Below are positions 31,893 through 42,599 of a stretch of 57,670 bases of DNA, in pieces. The stretch lies in assembly GCA_000620005.1 (NCBI GenBank), contig JHVF01000004.1, positions 1-57,670 on the forward strand, in the 5' to 3' direction. Position 1 is the stretch's first letter. Each line of letters begins with the position of its first letter. A model generated the notes under the pieces. The model saw only the letters and a program-made list of their open reading frames with translations, ran no database searches and was not told where the DNA came from. This DNA is from Metamycoplasma spumans ATCC 19526. GTDB taxonomy: Bacteria; Bacillota_I; Bacilli_A; Mycoplasmatales; Metamycoplasmataceae. A program made the position numbers and the translations under genes.

Positions 31893-34067
31893 ATGAATGA
31901 TAATATTTATGAAAGAACATTACAAAATATAAAAAAATACATCGAAGAAAACAATATAAGTTTAACCAAATACGAACAAAACCAATTAGAAGATGAATTA
32001 TTTAAAACAATAACAGACATAGGATTTTTGTTAAAATTGTCTTATAGTTTAGACTTTATTGACAAAGATTTACTTTCAAATAAAGAATTTGTCGGATCAA
32101 TCTTAGAAAATTCAATAAATAAAGAAAGTATATATTTATTGATGCCTTGAATAATAAAAAATATTCCAAAAGAAATTATTTTGGATAATGGTTTTACTGC
32201 CGAAAGTAAAGAAAACTATTCAATAGTATCAAATATTTTTAATTACAATTTCAAAAAACTAGATGAAAAAGAGTTTGAAAAATTAGTCAAACATAACCCG
32301 GACATTTTAACATATGCAGATGATAATTTCAAATCAAATAAAAATCTTATTTTAAAGTTGGTCAAAGAAAAACCTTGAACAATATATCATGCTTCTGATG
32401 AGCTAAGAAATGATAAGAATTTTTTAATTAAAGCCATTAAAACTGGATCGTTGGCATTTGTAGACATTCCTGATAATTACAAAGATGATGAGGAATTTGT
32501 TCTAAAAGTTATAAATGATATCGATAAGGAATTTGACTATGTGTCCGAAAGGTTAAAAAAAGATAAAAAATTTATAATCAAAGCAATAAAAAAAGGCGCT
32601 TTTTTGATTGATAAAATATCGGATACATTGAAAAATGATAAGGAAATTGTCCTAAAATCAATAAAAATTATTGGATTTGCATTTCTATATGCCTCTGAAA
32701 GATTGAAAAATGATAAAGAAGTTGTTATTGCCGCTGTAAAAAATAATGGTTTAACACTCGAATATGCTTCTGAAAGATTAAAAAATGATAAAGAGGTTGT
32801 GCTTAAAGCTATAAAAGAAAGTTTTTTCGCGTTAAAATACGCTTCTGAAAATTTGAAAAATGATAAAGATTTTATTATTAAAGTACTAAAAAATAGTGGT
32901 TTAGCACTCGAATATGCATCTGAAAAATTTAAAGATGATAAAGATGTTGTTATTACTGCTGTAAAAAATAATGGTTTAGCACTAAAATATGCATCTGAAG
33001 GATTAAAAAATGATAAAGATGTTGTTATTACTGCTCTAAAAAATGATAGAAGAGCATTCGAATATGCATCTGAAAGATTGAAAAATGATAAAGATTTTGT
33101 TATTACTGCTCTAAAAAATAATTGTTGAGCACTCGAATATGCATCTGAAAGATTGAAAAATGATAAAGATTTTGTTATTACTGCTGTAAAAAATGGTGGT
33201 TCAGCACTCAAATATGTATCTGAAAAATTTAAAGATGATAAAGATGTTGTTATTACTGCTATAAAAAATGATGGTTCAGCACTCGAATATGCATCTGAAA
33301 AATTTAAAGATGATAAAGATGTTGTTATTACTGCTCTAAAAAATAATTGTTGAGCGCTCGAATACGCATCTGAAAGATTAAAAAATGATAAAGAGGTTGT
33401 GTTCGAAGCAATAAAAAATAATGGTTCAGCACTCGAATATGCATCTGAAAGATTGAAAAATGATGAAGAAATCGTGTTTGAAGCAATAAATAATAGTGCC
33501 CAAGGAGCACTAAAACATATGTCTGAAAGATTGAAAAACGATAAAGAATTTGTATTAAAAGCCATTAAAAAAAATGACGATGCATTTGAATATATTTCAG
33601 AAAATTTAAAACATGACACAGAAATAATATCGGAAGCTATTAAAAACAGTTTCCCACGTATATTATTATTTGTTCCAGAGAACATAAGAAATGATAAAAA
33701 TGTAATCAAAAGTCTTTTTAAAATTAATTATTGATCACTATGATTTGCAACAAATTCTTTAAAATCTGACAAGGAATTTATTTTAGATTTATGCAAAATT
33801 AATCCAGTCGCAAGTTCTTTTGCTGATAAAAAATTAAAAAATGACAAATCATTTATTTTAGAGTGCTTAAAAATTTCAAAAATTGCTCTATTTCATTGCT
33901 CTGATAAATTAAAAAATGATGAAGACATAATTTTAGAAGCAATCAAAAATGATGATGAAGCAATATATTTAATTTGAAGCAACATAAAAAATAATCCATC
34001 AATTATTTCGAAAATAAAAGAAATCATTAAAGATAAAAATATATTAAGAAACCTACAAAATGAATAA
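31893..34067 (+). CDS. DUF4116-type tandem-repeat protein (copy 2)
   Basis: 724 aa, a paralogue of the neighbouring gene: N- and C-terminal 150 residues are about 85-90% alike by eye, while the central array is longer and of different repeat order. The same 25-residue motif recurs throughout, in places as alternating 'LKNDK' and 'FKDDK' variants. The leader (about 90 bp upstream of the ATG) also resembles that of copy 1, so the duplication included the control region. AAGGGA precedes the ATG. Central repeats shared between the copies allow exchange of binding modules. Confidence 0.82.
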
Positions 34068-34125
34068 TTTATTGTTGAAAATCGAGATATTTTATTAATA
34101 CAAATATAAAATAGAATCAATATTA

Positions 34126-34165
34126 GAGAGGAAAAATATTCGGAAACCCGGGTATTTTTTCTCTT
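34126..34165 (+). terminator. Terminator after the DUF4116 pair
   Basis: A long imperfect stem (GAGAGGAAAAATATT against GGTATTTTTTCTC) is capped by CGG-AAAC-CCG, with a T-rich descending arm. It separates the accessory region from prfA. Confidence 0.65.
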
Positions 34166-34263
34166 TAACTACTGTAATTTTTTATTAGAAAATTAATAAA
34201 TTATTAATAATTTAAAACCGTAAAGTATCATAATTTTAACTTCTATAAATGGCGCTTATTTGT

Positions 34264-34269
34264 TATAAT
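34264..34269 (+). promoter_or_regulatory. -10 box of prfA, predicting a leaderless mRNA
   Basis: A perfect TATAAT ends nine bases before the ATG at 34279, so transcription should start at or next to the start codon. No Shine-Dalgarno fits in between. No good -35 is visible. Confidence 0.6.
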
Positions 34270-34278
34270 ATTGACATT

Positions 34279-35358
34279 ATGGAAAAGAATATGTACGAAT
34301 CACTGCTTTCAATTAAAAAGCAATATGAAGAATTAAGCAATAAACTAAATGATCCAGAAGTTTATGGCGATATAAAACAATATACAAAAATAAGCAAAGA
34401 ACGTTCAAATATAGAAGAAATTTATGAAGCTTTTAAAAAGTATTTAGATATTGAAGATCTGCACATCATGTCTAAAGATATATTGGCAAATGAAAAAGAT
34501 GAAGAATTAATTGAATTAGCAAAAGCTGATATTGATAATCAAGTTTCGCAAATGGAAGAACTTGAAGAAAAAATTAAAGAACTTTTATTACCCCAAGATG
34601 AAAATGACAAACGTGATGTTATCATGGAAATCCGTGGAGCTGCCGGTGGAGATGAAGCCAATATTTTCTCTGGTGATTTATTTAAAATGTATCAAAAATA
34701 CTGCGAAAGTAAAGGTTTTAAAGTTAAAGTTATTGACTCAACTTATGGTTCAGCTGGCGGATTTAGTCAAATAGTATTTAGCGTTAAGGGTGAAAAAGTT
34801 TTCTCACAACTAAAATTTGAAAGAGGAGTTCACCGTGTTCAAAGAGTTCCTCAAACAGAAACTCAAGGTCGTGTGCACACCTCTACTGCAACCGTTACTG
34901 TATTACCTGAAGTTGATGATGATATAAAAATCGAAGTTAAGCCAGAAGATATTGAAATTGACGTATTTAGATCTTCTGGTGCCGGTGGACAATCAGTTAA
35001 CACAACAGACTCTGCTGTTAGAATAACACACAAGCCATCAGGGATTGTTGTTACATCACAAGATGAAAGAAGTCAAATTCAAAACAGAGAAACCGCAATG
35101 AAAGTTTTAAAATCACGTCTATATGAAATTGAAGTAAATAAAAGAGAGGCTGAAGAAAGTGGTTTAAGAAAATTAGCAGGTACTGGGGATAGAAGTGAAA
35201 AAATCCGTACATATAACTATCCTCAAGATCGTGTTACTGACCATAGAATTGGTTTTTCAACTTCACTAAAAGTTGTTATGGAAGGCGAATTAAATAAAAT
35301 TATTGAAGCAATGATTGCCGATGAAAAAGCCAAAAAAATTCAAGAGGCTGGTTTATAA
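34279..35358 (+). CDS. prfA: Peptide chain release factor 1
   Basis: 359 aa. RF1 releases finished proteins at UAA and UAG. The GGQ motif that triggers hydrolysis is in 'GAGGQSVN', the N-terminal coiled-coil domain is complete, and the conserved '[10 protein letters not shown]' and '[14 protein letters not shown]' blocks are present. Mycoplasmas lack RF2 because UGA codes for Trp, so this is their only class I release factor. I start at ATGGAAAAG (34279) rather than the earlier in-frame ATG because a -10 box lies between. The stop overlaps the start of prmC (TAATG), its modifying enzyme. Confidence 0.96.
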   Translation: MEKNMYESLLSIKKQYEELSNKLNDPEVYGDIKQYTKISKERSNIEEIYEAFKKYLDIEDLHIMSKDILANEKDEELIELAKADIDNQVSQMEELEEKIKELLLPQDENDKRDVIMEIRGAAGGDEANIFSGDLFKMYQKYCESKGFKVKVIDSTYGSAGGFSQIVFSVKGEKVFSQLKFERGVHRVQRVPQTETQGRVHTSTATVTVLPEVDDDIKIEVKPEDIEIDVFRSSGAGGQSVNTTDSAVRITHKPSGIVVTSQDERSQIQNRETAMKVLKSRLYEIEVNKREAEESGLRKLAGTGDRSEKIRTYNYPQDRVTDHRIGFSTSLKVVMEGELNKIIEAMIADEKAKKIQEAGL

Positions 35359-36065
35359 TGATTGAAAAAGAGGTTTTATTACGCGAAAAAATGCGTTATG
35401 GATTACCTCTTTTTATATCTAAAAAAGAGCTTAAAATGTTAAAAAAAGACATTCCAGTTCAAAAAATTATTGGAATGCAAGAAATGCAAAATGTCAAGCT
35501 CGATTTAAGATATAAAGTTTTAATCCCGAGATATGAAACTGAAGAAGTTATTATTGCCTGCTATCCTTATATAAATAAAAATAGCAAGGTTTTAGATATT
35601 GGATGTGGTTCAGGTTTTATAGGTCTTGCAATTGCTAAAAATATTAATTGCAATGTCGAATTAGTCGACATCAGCAAACAAGCATTAAAACAAACTTCAT
35701 TCAATGCCAAACTAAATGAAATTGATAATATAAAAATCTATAAATCAAATTTATTTAAAAATGTAAACTCTAAATTTGATTTAATCGTTTCTAACCCACC
35801 TTATTTAAATAAAAAAGATAAGTTTAGCTCATCACTAAGACATGAACCTAAAAGAGCGCTGTTTGCTAAAAATAAGGGCATTTACTTTTATAAAAAGATA
35901 TGCGATAATGCTAAAAAATATTTAAATGATAATGGACATTTAATATTTGAAATAGATGACAATTCATATAACTATTTAAAACAAAGATATCAATATAAAG
36001 CACTTTGTTTAAAAGATATAAACAATAAATGAAGAATAGCCATCATTAAAGCTGAGGATCTTTAA
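35358..36065 (+). CDS. prmC: Release factor glutamine methyltransferase
   Basis: 235 aa. PrmC methylates the Gln of the GGQ motif of RF1, using S-adenosylmethionine. The SAM-binding loop 'VLDIGCGSGFIGLA' and the signature 'NPPY' (in 'LIVSNPPYL') are both present. It is shorter than bacterial PrmC (about 280 aa) because the N-terminal helical domain is reduced, as usual in mycoplasmas. One TGA near the C-terminus is Trp. Translationally coupled to prfA, its substrate gene. Confidence 0.94.
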
Positions 36066-36080
36066 GATTCTGGCTTTTTT
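36050..36080 (+). terminator. Terminator of prfA-prmC
   Basis: AGC...GCT encloses an AGGATCT/AGATTCT stem and is followed by a T-run. It begins within the last codons of prmC. Confidence 0.75.
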
Positions 36081-36087
36081 TAATTAT

Positions 36088-36114
36088 TTAGCACTCTTTT
36101 AATTTTTGTGCTAA
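36088..36114 (+). promoter_or_regulatory. CIRCE-like HrcA operator before dnaJ
   Basis: TTAGCACTC at 36088-36096 is the exact left arm of the CIRCE element. The right side reads TTTGTGCTAA, ending at 36114, so the outer bases (GTGCTAA) mirror the left arm while the inner two are changed (TT in place of GA). The spacing of nine bases is as in CIRCE. It overlaps the dnaJ -10. HrcA-controlled heat-shock repression of dnaJ is the likely meaning; the hrcA gene is not in the window. Confidence 0.75.
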
Positions 36115-36117
36115 AAT
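36112..36117 (+). promoter_or_regulatory. -10 box of dnaJ, predicting a leaderless mRNA
   Basis: TAAAAT ends eight bases before ATGGAAAA of dnaJ, leaving no room for a ribosome-binding site. No CIRCE operator (TTAGCACTC-N9-GAGTGCTAA) in full: only a single half-site TTAGCACTC at 36088-36096 is visible, with a weak GTGCTAA at 36108-36114 as partial partner. Confidence 0.5.
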
Positions 36118-36125
36118 TGTAAATT

Positions 36126-37238
36126 ATGGAAAATAAAAAAAGAGACTATTATGAAGTTTTAGGCATTTCTAAAAATGCGACTGAAAAAGAGATTAAATCA
36201 GCTTATCGAAAATTAGCAATGCAATATCATCCTGATAGAAATAAAGAGGCTGGAGCTGAAGAAAAATTCAAGGAAGCAACAGAAGCTTATGAAGTTTTAT
36301 CAGATCCTGAAAAAAGAAATAAATATGATCAATTCGGACATGGAGCATTTGATCAAAATTCATTTCACTATAATGAAGATATTTTTAGCTCATTTTTTGA
36401 TAACTTTAAAGGCGCTTTTGGTGGGTTCGGTGGATCAAATCCGTTTGAAGACATTTTCGGATTTAATAAAAAATCAAAAAGAAACTATAAACAAAAGGGT
36501 GATGATCAACAAACTCGTTTAACAATTGATTTTAAAGACGCAATCTTCGGTAAAAAACTTCAAGTAAAATTAAACAAGGCAGAACAATGTTCACATTGTA
36601 AAGGAACTGGTTCTGAAGATCCTAATGATTTAGTAACTTGTGATAATTGTCGTGGAGCGGGGCAAGTTCAACAAAGCATGGGATTTTTCTCAACTGTTAC
36701 TATCTGTTCAAAATGTCAAGGTGAAGGAAAAATTGCTAAAAATAAATGTAAAGTTTGCAGGGGCAAAAAATACGAAGAAAAACAAGTCATTCAAGAAATT
36801 GAAATCCCAGCCGGAGTTGTTAGCGGACAAAATATTATGCTATCAGGCTTTGGCGAGCCTTCGCCTAATGGTGGACCAAACGGCGATTTATATATAAATA
36901 TCAATGTTAAAGCCGATCCTAATTTTGAAAGAATCAATAACGATTTAATTTTAAATGTTCCTATTTCAATTAAATCTATTATTTTAGAAGAAGAAATCAC
37001 GATTCCAACACCTTACGGAAATCAAAAAATTAAACTTAACAAAAATATGAAACTAGATGGCATTATTACACTAAAAGGTTTCGGTTTTCCAATAATAAAC
37101 ACCAATAAAAAAGGTGACTTAATCATTACTATTAAACCTTATATTCCAGAATTTAAAAACTCTGATAGTGAAAAAATAAAAGAAATATTTGAAAACTCAA
37201 AAGATGAAGTTTACAAGAAGTGATTAGATAAATTCTAG
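36126..37238 (+). CDS. dnaJ: Chaperone DnaJ
   Basis: 370 aa. The J-domain has its HPD triad ('YHPDRN', about residues 36-38), which stimulates DnaK ATPase. A Gly/Phe-rich linker follows, then four zinc-binding repeats [24 protein letters not shown] and CKVCRGKK, and the C-terminal substrate-binding domains. This is the full type I layout. A TGA near the end is Trp, giving the C-terminus KKWLDKF. The gene has its own promoter with a CIRCE-like operator and probably a leaderless message. Confidence 0.96.
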
Positions 37239-37249
37239 TCATTTTTTTA

Positions 37250-37278
37250 TTGAAGTTATGGCTTTATGCTATTATATT
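37250..37278 (+). promoter_or_regulatory. Promoter of topA
   Basis: TTGAAG at 37250-37255 and TATATT at 37273-37278 are 17 bases apart. CGGAGG follows as ribosome-binding site before the ATG at 37304. Confidence 0.65.
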
Positions 37279-37303
37279 ATCATCAAACGGCACGGAGGTT
37301 AAG

Positions 37304-39148
37304 ATGAGTAACAAGATAATGATAGTCGAATCACCAAACAAAGTTAAGACAATTCAAAAGTATGTTGGCGAGAATGTAACCGTACTTTCAAGTATCGGTC
37401 ATATTTTAAAATTATCAACAAGGGGTGAAGGAAATTTAGGAATAGATTTTAAAAACTGAGAGCCAAATATGGTCGCCGATCCAGCTAAGAAAAAAATTAT
37501 TTCAGAGCTTAAAGCCGCAACCAAAGATGCTGACGAAGTTTTAATTGCAACTGACCCTGACCGCGAAGGTGAAGCAATTGCGGCTAATTTAGTTTCAACA
37601 TTAAAAGTTGAAAATAAATATAAGAGAATTAAATATAATGAAATTACCAAAGAAGCAATTGAAAACGCTATTGAAAATCCTTTAGAAATCGATAAAAGTT
37701 TAGTTAACGCTCAAAAAGCTAGAAGAATGTTAGACAGAATCATTGGTTTTAAATTATCTCAACTAATGCAACGTAAGGTTAAAAATACGCCAACCACCCC
37801 TTCAGCTGGAAGAGTTCAATCAATTGCTTTAAAATTAGTGGTTGATAGAGAAAAAGAAATCGAAGCATTTAATCCTGTTTTATATTCAAAAATTGAAGCA
37901 ATTATCACAAAAGAAATATCAGCTAATTTCTTTTTCAAAGAAAACCCTGATTTTAAAGGTGAAAATACTTGAATAAATCGTGATCACGCAATTGAAATAG
38001 TTAACGAGTTAAATTTAGACCCACATCTAATTGTTTCTGATTATAAAATATCTCAAAGATCAGAATCTATGATTACCCCATTTAAGCAATCTGTTCTATA
38101 TAAAGAGGCTAAATATTCATCTTCAGTTGTTCAAATCAGTGCACAAAAACTATTCGAAGCCGGGTTAATTTCTTATCCAAGAACCGACTCAACAAGAATG
38201 AGTGATGGATTTGTTAAAAAAGCAAAAGAATATATTGCCAATCGCTTTGGTAATGAATATGTAGCTCATGAAATTAAAGGATTTTCAGGGGCACAAGATG
38301 CCCACGAAGCCATCAGACCTACCGATATTTATTTAACTCCTGAAAAAGCTAAAGTTGAGCATGATTTAAATGATGTTGATAGCTATATTTATAAATTAAT
38401 TTATGATAAAGCTATTATGGCAATAATGAATTCTCCAAAAAGAGAAGTTCACCAATACGAATTAAAAAACAAAGATCATTATTTCAGAATGTCATATAGT
38501 ACAGTTATTTTTGACGGTTATTATAAAATAAGTGGCTATGAAGTTGCCAAACCATTACCTAAGTATAATATTGGTGATGATTTATATGTAGAAAATTTCT
38601 TTAAATCAGATAAAGAAACCAACCCTCCAGCAAGATATAACGAAGGTTCGTTAATTAAAACACTTGATGACATTAAAGTCGGCAGACCTTCAACTTTTGC
38701 TTCAACTGTTAATATAATTAAAAATCGTTTATTCGTTGAAACTAAAAATAATGTTTTACATCCTACTGATTTTGGAAAAGTTGTTTTAGAAAAATTAGTA
38801 ACAGGTTTCCCAAATACAATTAATGAAGAGTATACAGCTAAAGTTGAAAGTGAACTTGATTTAATTTCAGAAGGCAAAGAAGATTACAAAATTTTAATGG
38901 AAGATTTTTGACATAAGTTTAATGAAAATTTAGACGATGCAAGTCAAAGCATTGAAATTACAGTTCTGCCACAAGAATCACTTGATGAAAAATGTTCAGA
39001 ATGTGGTTCAACATTAATATATCGTTATACCAAAGCTAAACATCAAAAATTTATTGGTTGTTCAAATTTCCCAAATTGCAGATACATCAGAAATATCGAA
39101 ACACCTAAACGTAAATATTTTAGAAAAAGCACTAAAAAAGCCGAATAA
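37304..39148 (+). CDS. topA: DNA topoisomerase I
   Basis: 614 aa with three TGA-Trp codons. Relaxes negative supercoils by single-strand passage. The Toprim domain is at the N-terminus ('IVESPNK' with the catalytic Glu, and 'DPDREGE'). The active-site Tyr is in 'LISYPRTDSTR', and 'PTTPSAGRVQS' is conserved. A single C-terminal zinc ribbon (two CxxC-type pairs, 'CSECG' and 'CSNFPNC') replaces the three to four found in E. coli. The ATG at 37304 is preceded by a strong GGAGG; an earlier in-frame ATG lies inside the promoter. Confidence 0.96.
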
Positions 39149-39164
39149 TATCCGGCTTTTTATT
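39136..39164 (+). terminator. Terminator of topA
   Basis: AAAAGCCG/CGGCTTTTT stem with T-run, starting in the last codons of topA. Confidence 0.8.
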
Positions 39165-39228
39165 TTTTAAATAAAAAATAAGGTTATTTTAGGGCGCTAA
39201 TGGAATTTTTACTATACAATTGACTATT

Positions 39229-40200
39229 ATGGAAAAAACTAAAACTGCTAAAAAAACTAATAAGCGCAGAGTTATCAGCGCATTAAGTTGAACACTAGGG
39301 CCAACGCTAATTGCTGGTTCAATTGGCGGCGCAATTTATTTTGTAATTAAAAACAGCCAAAAAGTTCAAAAAGAATACTGGAGCAAAGACGCTTTTTTAG
39401 AAACAGCTAAGAAAATTAAAATTAACGATGTTCTAATTAGACCATTAAGTGCTCAATTATTAGTTCAAAACTTTAACAAACAAAAATATCAAGCTGATAC
39501 CGCTGTTAAAGCCTACTTAGACTCCCATCCTGAATTATCAGATCCTGAAGCTAAATTAACTAAAAAACAATTAGAAAAATTAAAGGAAAATATGCCTAAA
39601 CAATTTGACCCTAATGAATTTTTAGCGCCCAGACTTGAAAATGACCGTAATTTTAATGGGATTAAATTTCTTAAATTAAAATATTCAGATATTAAATTAT
39701 CAGATGAACCTAATAAAGTTGATATTACTTTTGAAATTACTTTAAATTATGATTATGCTCGTGGTGATTTTGAAAGTCAAAAAATTAAAGGTAGTTCAAA
39801 ATCAAAATACTATTTTAAAAATACGCAAACCATCACAATTCTAACCAATGAAGAAAAATGAAATCAAGGCACTCAATTTTATTCAAATCAGGAAGCTTTA
39901 TTAAAAGAGGCCGGTAATATTATCCATAAATATAAAAATAATTTTGAATCAGAGTTATTTAGAAATGAAATGTTTGAATGGTTTAGAAATTCAATAACTA
40001 AAGAAAATGCATATCCCGATATTTATCCCGCAGACAAGTTTAGTATCGAGCCATATATCGAAGATAATCAACCAGCAGTAGTTTGAAACCCTTCAAAAAG
40101 CTTAAACACATTAAGCTTTACATATCAATACGTTAATAAAGAAAATAGAAACATTAGTTCAGAAGGTCGTAAAAAAATATTCACAATAACAAATGTATAA
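39229..40200 (+). CDS. Conserved membrane-anchored protein upstream of cmk
   Basis: 323 aa with three TGA-Trp codons. One membrane segment at about residues 22-45 follows a highly basic N-terminus (KKTNKRR), so the long C-terminal part should face outside. It has no lipobox. The external part is mixed alpha/beta, with an Asn/Lys-rich segment and no known catalytic motif. A TATACA element ends ten bases before the ATG, so the message may be leaderless. It lies 17 bases before the next gene, cmk, suggesting one operon with cmk-der-gpsA-hup. Family not recognised. Confidence 0.75.
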
Positions 40201-40217
40201 TAATAAAATAAGTTAAT

Positions 40218-41273
40218 ATGAATGATTTAAAAAAACATAAAAAAAGCTTATCTGAAGAACTAAATAAAAGTTTTAAAAATTACAAAAAACATGCTGAGCT
40301 TTTTGCTAAAATATATCAGTATTTTAATATTAAAGATGATTTAAATCAAAATCCATATATCGACCTTAATATAAATATTGAACAATTATTAATTTCAATC
40401 GAAAATAAAAAAATCGATGCCGTTGAATTGTTAGAAAATTTTGACAAAAGTGAAATAATTAAATTAATTAATTCATTAGATAAAACAAATGGTAATTTTG
40501 ATCCAGAATTTGATATTAATTATTTTTTAAAAAACGAAGATGAAACTAAATTACTAAACAATTTAAAAAAAATAGATTTAAAACTAACTAAAAACAAGGA
40601 GAAGCAAATGAGTAAACGAATAAACATCGCAATCGACGGACCTTCTGGCGTTGGTAAAACAGTAATGTCAAATATGTTAGCTAAAAAACTTGGCTATAAA
40701 TTTTTAAGTAGCGGAAGCTTTTATCGTGTTGTTGCATATAATGCCATTATTAACAATATCAATTTAGAAGATGAAAAAGCAGTTAATGAGGCATGAAATA
40801 TCGAAGATCTACACGTCACTGAAGATGATCGTATCATTTTTAAAGATGAAGATGTTTCAACTAAAATACGTGAAGACAACGTTTCAAGAGGAGCTTCAAG
40901 TATTGCTAAATTTGCGTCCGTAAGAGAAAAAGTTAACCACTTTATTCAAACATTCGGAGCAAAATATAAAGGAATTATTGTCGATGGTCGTGATGCAACT
41001 TATCGAATCTTACCTCAAGCTGAAGTTAAATTCTTTTTATGAGCTACTCCTGAAATTAGAGCATTAAGAAGAGTTAGACAAGATAAAGAAATGGGAATCA
41101 TTTCAAATTATGAAGAAGTTTTAGAATCTATGAAAATTAGAGATTATAACGATATGAATCGTAAAATCGACCCTCTTAAAGTAAGCGAAGGAAGTATCGA
41201 AATTGATACAACCGATATGAGCATTGAAGAAAATTTTGAAGTTATGTATAATGAAGTTTTAAAGAGGTTATAA
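40218..41273 (+). CDS. cmk: Cytidylate kinase with an in-frame 130-residue N-terminal extension
   Basis: 351 aa if read from 40218. Residues 131 onwards are a complete CMP/dCMP kinase (221 aa, normal size): P-loop 'GPSGVGKT', '[11 protein letters not shown]', 'VDGRDATY' and the lid arginines 'RALRRVRQ'. The kinase makes CDP and dCDP. The first 130 residues are charged helices without known motif. There is no stop codon between the two parts, but a second ATG at 40608 ([11 protein letters not shown]) has its own strong AAGGAG. So either one fused protein is made, or two nested products. The normal cmk start would be 40608. It is followed one base later by der. Confidence 0.85.
40597..40610 (+). 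promoter_or_regulatory. Internal RBS and start for stand-alone cytidylate kinase
   Basis: AAGGAG six to eleven bases before the in-frame ATG at 40608, matching the standard N-terminus of cytidylate kinase. It is much better than the site before 40218, so most kinase is probably made from here. Confidence 0.7.
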
Positions 41274-41274
41274 T

Positions 41275-42597
41275 ATGGCACTAAAAAATATTGTTGCAGT
41301 CGTAGGAAAGCCAAACGTTGGTAAAAGTACGCTATTCAATAAAATTATCAATAAAAGAAAATCTATCGTTTATGACACACCAGGAGTTACTAGAGATAGA
41401 TTATACGAAGATGCAACCTGAGCTGGTAAAGAATTTAGAATTGTTGATACCGGCGGAATAACAATCGAAAATGAAGACTTCAAAGAACAAATTAAAATTC
41501 AAGCACAAATCGCTATCGATGAAGCTAATGTTATCGTTTTTATAATTGATGGCCGTGATAGTTTAACTTCTGAAGATTATTTTGTTGCTCAATTATTAAG
41601 AAAAACAAATAAACCAGTTCTATTAGCTATTAACAAATTAGAAGGAAATAAAGTTGATTATTTCGATAATTCAATTTATTCACTAGGATTTTCTGAAATT
41701 TTTCCAATCAGTGCCATTCATGGTGATGGAGTTGGTAATTTACTAGATGGAATATTATCGCACTTAGATTTTTCATCTACAAAAGATGACAAACATTTTA
41801 AATTAGCATTATTAGGAAAAGCAAACGTTGGAAAAAGCACTTTATTAAACACATTAGCTAATGAAAATCGTTCAATAGTTAGTGATGTAGCCGGTACAAC
41901 TCGTGACTCAGTTTCATCAATTATAAAAGTAAATGGTACAGAGTTTGAAGTGGTTGATACAGCTGGTATAAAAAGAAAAAGCAAACTAACAGACAGTATT
42001 GAACATTATGCATTGATGAGAGCAACTCAGTCAATTGAAGATGCTGACTTATGTTTATTATTGCTAGATGCCACCGATGAAGTTAGTCACTTCCACCAAA
42101 ATATCATTGGAATTGCTTACGAATTAAAAAAACCAATGATAGTTATTGTTAATAAATGAGATCTTATCGAAAAAGATACAAATACAATGCACGAATTCAA
42201 AAAGAATTTAGCTAAAAAATTAAAATTCGTAGATTGAGCTCCTATTGTATTCATTTCTGCTAAAAACAATAACCGTATTAATAAATTAAGAGACGAAATT
42301 ATCCGTGTTAAAGATAATATTTCAAGAAAAATAAACACAAATCAATTAAATAACGTTTTAATGACTGCTCAGATGATAAGGCCAGCTAGCTCTATCAATG
42401 GCCGTAGATTATCAATTACATTTGGTAAGCAGGTTGAAGCAAAGATACCAACATTTGTTTTATTTGTTAACAATACCGATTTGGCTCACTTTACATATTT
42501 AAGATATATTGAAAATCAAATTAGAGAAAACTACGACTTTTCTGGAACACCAATTGAATTAATATTGCGTAATAAGAATAAGAAAAACGAGGAGTAG
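41275..42597 (+). CDS. der: Ribosome biogenesis GTPase Der (EngA)
   Basis: 440 aa. Two tandem GTPase domains: the first with GKPNVGKST, 'DTGGI' and 'NKLE'; the second with GKANVGKST, 'DTAGI' and 'NKWD' (TGA-Trp). A C-terminal KH-like domain follows. This double-G arrangement is unique to Der, which assists 50S assembly. It begins one base after the cmk stop codon, the same order as in other mycoplasmas and Firmicutes (cmk-der). Confidence 0.95.
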
Positions 42598-42599
42598 AT

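Noticed and set aside
30311-33510. Regular repeats that could suggest a CRISPR array
   Set aside because: Repeat units are 75 bp, lie in frame, vary mainly at silent or conservative sites and have no unique spacers. They encode a protein solenoid.
32537-33709. A 390-codon open frame on the minus strand inside the second DUF4116-type gene (and a similar one at 30397-30801)
   Set aside because: It is the mirror of a sense repeat array: the periodic codon pattern keeps one antisense frame open. There is no RBS, and the translation is a monotonous Ser/Phe repeat.
37250-37303. Earlier in-frame start for topA
   Set aside because: It falls inside the promoter. The ATG at 37304 has a strong GGAGG and gives the normal N-terminus.
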